13,053 nt of DNA from an uncultured Actinomycetes bacterium (lineage in GTDB: Bacteria > Actinomycetota > Actinomycetes > Nanopelagicales > Nanopelagicaceae), in assembly GCA_903899145.1 (NCBI GenBank), contig CAIUHY010000112.1:1-13053 (forward strand), given 5' to 3'. The translations under genes were made by a program, and so were the position numbers. Positions 6,039-13,053 of the stretch are shown in pieces. The notes under the pieces were generated by a model that ran no database searches, was not told where the DNA came from, and was given only the letters and a program-made list of their open reading frames with translations. How positions within the stretch are numbered: the stretch's first letter is position 1; every line of letters begins with the position of its first letter.

Positions 6039-9000
6039 ATGAGTACTCAGAAAACACTTATCACAGCCTTCTCCCACATGAAGGTGGACCAAAGTACTCA
6101 GCACTTAGCTGCAATTCCTTCTGCTACAGGTCTCTTACTGGCACAGCGCTCTTTAACATCTCCGATTCTCGTTGTTTGCTCTTCATCACGGAGAGCTTCT
6201 GAAATCATTGATGAGTTAGATACATATCTGGGGATTGGCTCAGCTGTTGAATTTGATCCCTGGGAGACCTTGCCTCACGAAAAACTGAGTCCAAAATCTG
6301 ACACAGTAGCCAAGCGCGTGAAGATGCTGACCGATCTTGCTGCACACAAAATTATTATTACTTCGGTTCGCGCCCTTATCCAACCTATTAATAAAACTAT
6401 TACAGAAACTGATTTGCCAAGTCTTTCAAAAAATAAAAAGATCTCTATGCAATTACTTATCGAAAACGTTGAGCTCTTTGGTTATAGCCGCACCGATCTT
6501 GTTGAACGACGCGGAGATTATGCGGTGCGAGGGGGAATCGTTGATCTTTTCTTGCCAGATGCTGATCACCCAGTACGTATTGATTTCTTTGGTGATGAGA
6601 TCGATGAGCTTTCATGGTTCACGGTTGCCGATCAACGAACATTTGAAGAAGTTCGCCAGAGTCTTGTGATTTACCCGTGCAGGGAAATACTTCTCACAAG
6701 TGATGTGAAAAAGCGTGCCTCTTATCTTGAAAGTGAATTTCCACAAGTGGCAGAAATGGCTCACAAACTTGCCCAAGGAATTTATGTTGACGGAATGGAA
6801 TCACTTCTTGGTGCGCTCTCTAGCGAACTTGTTTCTCTCATTGATCTGTTACCTAAAGACTATGAGGTGATCACACTTGATGCTCCTCGCATTACATCTA
6901 GAGCCCTTGATTTAATTATGACGAACAAAGAGTTCTTAGAAGCATCATGGTCAAGTGCTGCAATGGGAGCACATGCACCAATAGATCTCAGTGAACAACT
7001 AGAACGTGGGGGATATTTTGAGTTAGATGATTTACCTAGTTCATCTTCTTGGTCATCTATCGATCCATATATCAATGATCCAGAGCAGTTAGCTAAAATC
7101 CAAGTTTTTCGTGCCGTTCATACATATGGCGGCAAAGTAGAAGAGATGATTGAAGATACAAGGAAGTGGTTAGCAGATGGGTATTTAATTATTTTTACAG
7201 CAGCAGGACCTGGAATTGTTGAGCGTTATGCAAAGCTCTTTCAGGAAAGTGATCTCCCTGTTCGTTTACTGAAGAATTTCTCACCAGATCTGACCCGGGA
7301 TGCAATATATGTACTCACCACACCTATCGAGCATGGCTTTGCTAGCGATGAATATAAGACGGTATTTATTACTGAAAAGGATATATCAGGCGTTCAAAGT
7401 AGCAATAAAGACCAACCACGTATGCCTTCTCGTCGCAAGAAGGCTATTGACCCATTAGAACTTAAGCCTGGTGATTATGTTGTACACGAACAACATGGTG
7501 TGGGTAGATACTTCGAATTACTTCAAAGAACAGTAGGCAGCATTTCTCGAGAATATTTAGTTATTGAATATGCCTCTTCAAAACGCGGACAACCTGCAGA
7601 TCGTTTATTTGTTCCGACTGATTCACTGGAGCAAATCACGCGCTATGTAGGAGGGGAAGCACCGGCAGTGCATCGCATTGGAGGGGCAGATTGGCAGAAT
7701 GCTAAGAAGCGTGCCCGCAAAGCAGTTAAACAGATCGCCGCAGAACTTATTCAACTTTATGCCGCGCGTATGAGCGCTCCAGGTTTTGCATTCTCACCCG
7801 ATACTCCGTGGCAGAGAGAGCTTGAAGCATCTTTTGCCTACGTAGAAACAATCGATCAGCAATCAACAATTGATGAAGTAAAAGCAGATATGCAGCGTTC
7901 TTATCCTATGGACAGGGTTGTATGTGGCGATGTGGGGTATGGAAAGACAGAGATCGCCATACGCGCAGCATTTAAAGCTGTGCAAGATGCAAAGCAGGTA
8001 GCAGTACTTGTCCCAACAACTCTTCTTGTGCAACAACATTTAAAGACATTTCAGGATCGTTATGCAGGTTTCCCTGTTCGAGTTGCTGGTCTTTCTAGAT
8101 TTAATACCGCAAAAGAGAGCAAAGAGATCTTAGAAGGTATTACGAGCGGTTCTATCGATATTGTTATAGGCACTCACCGCTTGCTCTCTAAAGATGTCAC
8201 CTTCCGCGATCTTGGCCTTGTGATCGTGGATGAAGAACAGCGCTTTGGTGTTGAACATAAAGAGGAGCTGAAGAAAGCGCGTACTAATGTTGATGTGCTC
8301 TCTATGTCGGCAACCCCTATTCCTCGTACGCTAGAGATGGCGATTACCGGTATTCGAGAGATGTCTAATATCACCACCCCACCAGAGGAACGCCATCCAG
8401 TTCTGACATATGTAGGCCCATATGAAGAGAAGCAGGTGACTGCTGCTATTCACCGCGAACTTTTGCGTGATGGGCAAATCTTCTTTATTCATAACCGGGT
8501 AGAAAGTATTGACGCTGTTGTTATTCGTTTAGGACAACTAGTCCCTGAAGCACGCATTCGCGTAGCTCACGGGCAGATGGGGGAACGAGAGTTAGAAGAT
8601 GTGATCTTAGGATTTTGGAATAGAGATTTTGATATTTTGGTTTGCACTACCATCATTGAAAGTGGCATAGATATCCCCAATGCCAATACGCTCATTGTTG
8701 ACCGTGCAGATACATTTGGTCTTTCACAACTTCATCAATTACGAGGACGTGTAGGACGAAGTAGAGAACGCGCCTATGCCTATTTTCTTTATTCACCAGA
8801 TAAGCCGCTTACTGAGATTGCCCATGATCGCCTGACAACAATTGCTACGAATACAGATTTAGGTTCTGGCATGCAAGTTGCACTTAAAGACCTAGAGATT
8901 AGAGGCGCCGGTAATTTATTAGGTGGCGAACAATCTGGTCACATCGCAGAAGTTGGTTTTGATCTTTATATGCGTATGGTGGGAGAGGCAGTAGAAGACT

Positions 9001-9485
9001 TTAAGACCGGATATGTGGATGCAAATCCTCGAGTGAAAGAGTGCAAGGTAGAACTACCAATCACCGCGCATTTGCCTGTGGAGTACGTGCCATCAGAGCG
9101 GCTACGCCTTGATCTTTATCGCAGAATGGCAGATGCCCATGATGATGCAGCGCTAGATGCGATTGTGGAGGAGCTAGTTGATCGCTTTGGGCAATTACCC
9201 AATGAGGCTGTGAATTTAATTGATGTTGCAAGGCTTCGAGTACTTGCAAAGTCAAAGAACTATTCAGAAGTAGTACTCCAAGGCAAATTCTTAAAGATTG
9301 CCCCTATTACCTTGCCAGAATCAGCGCAGCTTCGTCTACAGAGGCAATATCCAGGTTCTCTCATTAAATCGGTCACACAAAGTGTTTTGGTTGCAAGGGG
9401 AACAGAGGTGAATTGGCTAGGTGGTGCTGACATAGGAGATACTTCACTCCTGCCGTGGGCTATGGGAGTCCTAGCTAGTCTTTAA
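6039..9485 (+). CDS. mfd: Transcription-repair coupling factor (Mfd)
   Basis: This 1148-residue ATP-dependent translocase pushes RNA polymerase off DNA lesions and recruits UvrA, starting transcription-coupled nucleotide excision repair. The N-terminal part to about residue 450 is the UvrB-like module (conserved ERRGDYAVRGGIVDLFLP near 155-172). The RNA-polymerase-interacting, CarD-like domain begins at LKPGDYVVHEQHGVGRYF (475 onward). The RecG-like motor shows Walker A GDVGYGKT (630-637), DEEQ (731-734), SATP (757-760) and motif VI RGRVGR (902-907). The TRCF C-terminal domain occupies about the last 150 residues. Length is normal. GGAAGGAG (6027-6034) lies 4 nt before the ATG. It heads the plus-strand run toward ppx; a promoter must lie in the 101 bp before it, but I cannot place one with confidence. 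Confidence 0.97.
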   Translation: MSTQKTLITAFSHMKVDQSTQHLAAIPSATGLLLAQRSLTSPILVVCSSSRRASEIIDELDTYLGIGSAVEFDPWETLPHEKLSPKSDTVAKRVKMLTDLAAHKIIITSVRALIQPINKTITETDLPSLSKNKKISMQLLIENVELFGYSRTDLVERRGDYAVRGGIVDLFLPDADHPVRIDFFGDEIDELSWFTVADQRTFEEVRQSLVIYPCREILLTSDVKKRASYLESEFPQVAEMAHKLAQGIYVDGMESLLGALSSELVSLIDLLPKDYEVITLDAPRITSRALDLIMTNKEFLEASWSSAAMGAHAPIDLSEQLERGGYFELDDLPSSSSWSSIDPYINDPEQLAKIQVFRAVHTYGGKVEEMIEDTRKWLADGYLIIFTAAGPGIVERYAKLFQESDLPVRLLKNFSPDLTRDAIYVLTTPIEHGFASDEYKTVFITEKDISGVQSSNKDQPRMPSRRKKAIDPLELKPGDYVVHEQHGVGRYFELLQRTVGSISREYLVIEYASSKRGQPADRLFVPTDSLEQITRYVGGEAPAVHRIGGADWQNAKKRARKAVKQIAAELIQLYAARMSAPGFAFSPDTPWQRELEASFAYVETIDQQSTIDEVKADMQRSYPMDRVVCGDVGYGKTEIAIRAAFKAVQDAKQVAVLVPTTLLVQQHLKTFQDRYAGFPVRVAGLSRFNTAKESKEILEGITSGSIDIVIGTHRLLSKDVTFRDLGLVIVDEEQRFGVEHKEELKKARTNVDVLSMSATPIPRTLEMAITGIREMSNITTPPEERHPVLTYVGPYEEKQVTAAIHRELLRDGQIFFIHNRVESIDAVVIRLGQLVPEARIRVAHGQMGERELEDVILGFWNRDFDILVCTTIIESGIDIPNANTLIVDRADTFGLSQLHQLRGRVGRSRERAYAYFLYSPDKPLTEIAHDRLTTIATNTDLGSGMQVALKDLEIRGAGNLLGGEQSGHIAEVGFDLYMRMVGEAVEDFKTGYVDANPRVKECKVELPITAHLPVEYVPSERLRLDLYRRMADAHDDAALDAIVEELVDRFGQLPNEAVNLIDVARLRVLAKSKNYSEVVLQGKFLKIAPITLPESAQLRLQRQYPGSLIKSVTQSVLVARGTEVNWLGGADIGDTSLLPWAMGVLASL

Positions 9486-9497
9486 TATAGGAGATTC

Positions 9498-10109
9498 ATG
9501 AAGAAGATTATTGCCCTCATAGGCACAGGATTAGTTGCAATAACTCTGACTGCATGCGGATCAGCTGCGATTGAGGCATCAGTTGGAAGTGACAAAGTAA
9601 CTGTCTCTGATGTGACAACTAGCGTCAATAACATTCTTGCCGAGCGTAAAAAGGTTGACACAACTGGGATGAATCTTCCAACAGGTGATGCACTAACGCT
9701 TAATGAATTAAATTTCCATCTCATTGCATATTTACTTGCGGATACAGCAGCCCAAAATGGTGTTTCGGTAACTCCCGCCGATATTGCAGCCCGCCGTGCT
9801 TCTATCGTAAGCCAAGTTGGATCAGAGGCTGGAATGCCAAAGTCGTTAGTAGGAGCAAATATTGCAAGTGCAGATCTTCCTATGTATCTCAAGACAATTT
9901 TGTATGACGAGGGCCTTGCTAAGAAGGTTCAAGCACAGGGTGTTACCGCTGCTCAAACACAGGCTACGCTTGAAAAGCTTGTTTCAATAGTTAGCACAAA
10001 ACTAAAAGTGAAGGTCGATCCAAAGTATGGAAACTGGGATGCAACGCGCTCGGTTGTTACTCCTCCAACTGGATCAGCACCTGCTCCAACACCGAGTGCA
10101 TCTAAGTAA
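9498..10109 (+). CDS. Lipoprotein with SurA N-terminal-like domain
   Basis: The 203-residue product begins with a lipoprotein signal: Lys2-Lys3, a hydrophobic stretch (about 4-17) and lipobox L-T-A-C with the acylated Cys20. It should be anchored to the outer face of the cytoplasmic membrane. Residues about 24-150 (VGSDKVTVSDVTTSVNNIL and onward) resemble the helical N-terminal chaperone part of SurA/PrsA-like foldases. No parvulin peptidyl-prolyl isomerase domain is present, since the protein ends in a Pro/Thr/Ser/Ala-rich tail from about 186. It may bind unfolded exported proteins, but this is inferred from family resemblance. The ATG is preceded by TAGGAG (9488-9493). It sits 12 bp after mfd and 6 bp before mazG; similar SurA-N lipoproteins occupy this position in other Actinobacteria. 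Confidence 0.75.
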   Translation: MKKIIALIGTGLVAITLTACGSAAIEASVGSDKVTVSDVTTSVNNILAERKKVDTTGMNLPTGDALTLNELNFHLIAYLLADTAAQNGVSVTPADIAARRASIVSQVGSEAGMPKSLVGANIASADLPMYLKTILYDEGLAKKVQAQGVTAAQTQATLEKLVSIVSTKLKVKVDPKYGNWDATRSVVTPPTGSAPAPTPSASK

Positions 10110-10115
10110 CTAACT

Positions 10116-10760
10116 ATGAGTTCTGAACTCTTACGCCTTCGCCAGGTAATGGACCAATTACGGTCCCCTGGCGGATGCCAGTGGGATGCTGAGCAAACAC
10201 ACGAAAGTTTGCTGAAGTATCTTCTTGAAGAATCTTATGAGTACATTGAAGCGGTTGAAGATAATGACCGAGCTGCAATGAAAGAAGAACTCGGCGATCT
10301 CCTATTGCAAGTATATTTTCATGCACGGGTTGCTGAAGATGATAAAAACGCCCCTTTTAGTATTGAAGATGTTGCAAAAGGAATTGCTGACAAACTCATC
10401 CACCGTCATCCACACGTCTTTACCGATTCAGATGTGACATACGATGATGTTCTTGAAAATTGGGAAAAGCAAAAGCGTGAAGAAAAAAATCGAACATCTG
10501 CTGTTGATGGCGTTCCACTAGGACAACCAGCAATGTCTCTTGCTACAAAAATGATCTATCGCTCAGAAAAATCTGGCTATAGCGTTCCCATTGCTCACCC
10601 TGTACAAGTTGCTCCAGATATCAATGAAGCTGAACTGGGCGAGGTTCTTTTTGGACTCATTGATCAAGCGCAGGCCGCTGGCCTTGATCCTGAAGTGGCT
10701 TTGCGCGCGGCAACTAAGAAATATATTGAGGCAATCAAGCAGTATGAAACGAAACGGTAG
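10116..10760 (+). CDS. mazG: MazG-family nucleoside triphosphate pyrophosphohydrolase
   Basis: The 214-residue product should hydrolyse (d)NTPs to monophosphates and pyrophosphate, cleaning damaged nucleotides from the pool. The first MazG domain is intact: the N-terminal GGCQWD (19-24, where the family usually has GGCPWD), the magnesium-binding pairs E39-xx-E42 and E58-xx-D61, and HRHPHVF near residue 100. The C-terminal part (about 155-214, with ELGEVLFGLIDQA and GLDPEVALRAATKKY) resembles the end of the second MazG domain of two-domain proteins, but the first half of that domain's metal motif is missing and its Asp is Glu. It is shorter than E. coli MazG (263 residues). No Shine-Dalgarno sequence is seen upstream of the ATG, 6 bp after the lipoprotein stop; coupling is likely. 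Confidence 0.93.
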   Translation: MSSELLRLRQVMDQLRSPGGCQWDAEQTHESLLKYLLEESYEYIEAVEDNDRAAMKEELGDLLLQVYFHARVAEDDKNAPFSIEDVAKGIADKLIHRHPHVFTDSDVTYDDVLENWEKQKREEKNRTSAVDGVPLGQPAMSLATKMIYRSEKSGYSVPIAHPVQVAPDINEAELGEVLFGLIDQAQAAGLDPEVALRAATKKYIEAIKQYETKR

Positions 10761-12050
<1,290 letters not shown>

Positions 12051-12067
12051 TAATAAGTAAATAACTA

Positions 12068-12457
12068 ATGTTTAAGAGCATTTCGGGGCGAAGTTTAGCC
12101 ATCGCCACTACGCTCTTAATTCTTGCCATTACTCTTGCGCCACCAACTCAGCGCTACTTTGCTCAGCGTGCTCAAATTAATTCCTATAAAGCACAAATTG
12201 CTGGAGCAAATGCAACGCTTAAGCAGGCACAAGATCAATTGCTGCAATGGAGTGATCCACAGTTTGTCGCCCAACAAGCGCGCGTGCGGTTGCACTATGT
12301 ATTTCCAGGTGAGCACCAATATGCAGTTTTAGGTGCTGGTAAGCAACCAGGACAAGATCAGAGTCCTGCGGCGCCTGTTGCAAATCAGATCCCCGTGGGC
12401 ATTCCTTGGTATGAGCAAGTAATTTCGTCTATTTCATCAACGAACGTTACAAAATGA
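12068..12457 (+). CDS. FtsB/DivIC-family septum formation initiator protein
   Basis: This is a 129-residue single-pass membrane protein. A short N-terminal cytoplasmic stretch is followed by one membrane segment (about 10-27), then an extracytoplasmic coiled-coil-like region (about 30-62, IAGANATLKQAQDQLLQW). The family's hallmark then follows, WSDPQFVAQQARVRLHYVFPGE (from about 61; aromatic, D-P, A-R, P-G-E). The tail from about residue 93 is Pro/Gln/Ala-rich. FtsB/DivIC proteins bridge divisome components (FtsL and FtsQ/DivIB) at the septum. Location after eno is the standard actinobacterial arrangement (Rv1024 in M. tuberculosis) and recalls eno-ftsB linkage in proteobacteria. The start has no Shine-Dalgarno sequence; the 17-bp spacer after eno is nearly all A/T. 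Its last 4 bp overlap the next gene. Confidence 0.87.
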   Translation: MFKSISGRSLAIATTLLILAITLAPPTQRYFAQRAQINSYKAQIAGANATLKQAQDQLLQWSDPQFVAQQARVRLHYVFPGEHQYAVLGAGKQPGQDQSPAAPVANQIPVGIPWYEQVISSISSTNVTK

Positions 12458-12945
12458 GTGAGAAAGCATCACAAGAAGATTTAGATGCAATTGAAAGACA
12501 ATTAGGTCGTACACCGCGCGATGTTCATGCAATTGCTCACCGTTGTCCTTGTGGCAAGCCAGATGTTGTTGAGACACCTCCGCGATTAGCTGATGGAACT
12601 CCATTTCCTACTTTTTATTATGCAACATGTCCAAGGCTTACTGGAGCAATTTCAACTCTTGAAAGTTCAGGAATAATGGGAGAAATGCAGAAACGCTTAA
12701 CAACAGATCATGAATTAGCTGGTGCTTATCACGCAGCACATGATGATTATTTAGCAGCACGAGGGGCACTTCGTATGGATGTTCCTGAAGTTGAAGGTGT
12801 TACTGCTGGAGGAATGCCAGATCGTGTGAAATGTTTACATTCACTTGTTGCTCACTCACTTGGTGCAGGACTTGGCGTAAATCCACTGGGCGATGAAGCA
12901 CTTGTCATACTCGGCGACTGGTGGTTAACAAACCCATGCGAGTAG
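12454..12945 (+). CDS. DUF501-family protein of unknown function
   Basis: The 163-residue product matches the DUF501 family by its layout: N-terminal IERQLGRTPRDVHAIAHRCPCGKPDVVETP (about 13-42), the central FPTFYYATCPRLTGAISTLESSG (51-73), and the C-terminal VKCLHSLVAHSLGAGLGVNPLGDEAL (125-150). No signal peptide or membrane segment is visible, so it is probably cytosolic. Cys31, Cys33, Cys59, Cys127, His129 and His134 fall inside the recognisable conserved blocks and could form a metal site; this is an inference. The function is not known to me. The ATG overlaps the FtsB-like stop (ATGA, 12454-12457), and its last 10 bp overlap the next gene. In Actinobacteria it is constantly placed between an FtsB-like gene and ppx (Rv1025 position). 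Confidence 0.85.
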   Translation: MSEKASQEDLDAIERQLGRTPRDVHAIAHRCPCGKPDVVETPPRLADGTPFPTFYYATCPRLTGAISTLESSGIMGEMQKRLTTDHELAGAYHAAHDDYLAARGALRMDVPEVEGVTAGGMPDRVKCLHSLVAHSLGAGLGVNPLGDEALVILGDWWLTNPCE

Positions 12946-13053
12946 CGGCGATTGATTGCGGCACAAACTCTATTCGCCTACTCGTGGCAGATATTGAAGG
13001 AAATACATTCCGCGAAGTACATAGGGATATGCAGATTGTCAGGCTTGGAGCGG
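12936..13053 (+). CDS. Ppx/GppA-family phosphatase, N-terminal part (cut by window edge)
   Basis: From ATG at 12936 the frame stays open to the edge, giving 39 codons that begin MRVAAIDCGTNSIRLLVAD. D-C-G-T-N-S is the first phosphate-binding motif of the ASKHA-fold exopolyphosphatase/guanosine pentaphosphate phosphatase family. Members release phosphate from polyphosphate or remove the 5'-phosphate from pppGpp; which applies here cannot be told from the N-terminus. The gene overlaps the DUF501 gene by 10 bp in a different frame and has only a weak GGTGG (12920-12924) as a ribosome-binding sequence, suggesting coupled translation. The order FtsB-like, DUF501, ppx matches other Actinobacteria (Rv1026 position), which supports the call. 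Confidence 0.9.
   Translation, partial: MRVAAIDCGTNSIRLLVADIEGNTFREVHRDMQIVRLGA

Noticed and set aside
6025..6042. Five-codon upstream frame (ATG GAA GGA GTG TTA TGA) whose stop overlaps the mfd start
   Set aside because: It is made largely of the mfd Shine-Dalgarno sequence, has no ribosome-binding sequence of its own, and is short enough to arise by chance.

Overview
This window is a conserved housekeeping region of a bacterial chromosome. The gene order places it in the Actinobacteria (Actinomycetota). Its base composition is moderate, roughly mid-40s percent GC by eye, which is low for that phylum. Together with the compact spacing this fits a streamlined freshwater lineage such as the acI group (order Nanopelagicales); that placement is an inference from gene order and composition, not a phylogeny. 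From established knowledge, Mycobacterium tuberculosis carries nearly the same set in one neighbourhood: pth, rplY, prsA, glmU, mfd, mazG, lpqU, eno, a FtsB/DivIC-like gene, a DUF501 gene and a ppx-like gene (Rv1014c to Rv1026). I see no mobile element, CRISPR array, tRNA or rRNA.

Left block, plus strand (1-3315). The last codons of what is probably glmU run into prs (PRPP synthetase). After a 154-bp gap holding a candidate promoter and a strongly structured leader comes rplY/ctc (ribosomal protein bL25, CTC form), then pth (peptidyl-tRNA hydrolase) and an EamA/DMT-family membrane transporter that starts inside the pth stop codon. These genes supply PRPP and part of the translation machinery; the transporter's substrate is unknown.

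Middle (3298-5937, minus strand). ppc encodes phosphoenolpyruvate carboxylase, the anaplerotic enzyme that makes oxaloacetate. It converges on the transporter gene with an 18-bp tail-to-tail overlap, so neither gene has room for a separate terminator between them. Its 5' end faces mfd across a 101-bp divergent intergenic region with two separate inverted repeats.

Right block, plus strand (6039-13053). This is a tight run: mfd (transcription-repair coupling factor), a SurA-N-like lipoprotein, mazG (nucleoside triphosphate pyrophosphohydrolase), eno (enolase), an FtsB/DivIC-type division protein, a DUF501 protein, and the start of a Ppx/GppA-family phosphatase that runs off the end. Gaps are 17 bp or less and two junctions overlap, so most of it is probably cotranscribed. 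Several starts lack a clear Shine-Dalgarno sequence and probably depend on coupling to the upstream stop codon.

I did not find a new multi-gene system. The observations most worth a second look are non-coding: the rplY leader, whose main hairpin ends 1 nt before the ribosome-binding site and carries a short match to the 3' strand of 5S rRNA loop E, and the two nested symmetric elements between ppc and mfd. The functionally uncharacterised DUF501 protein, with its conserved-looking Cys/His positions, is the main coding unknown.
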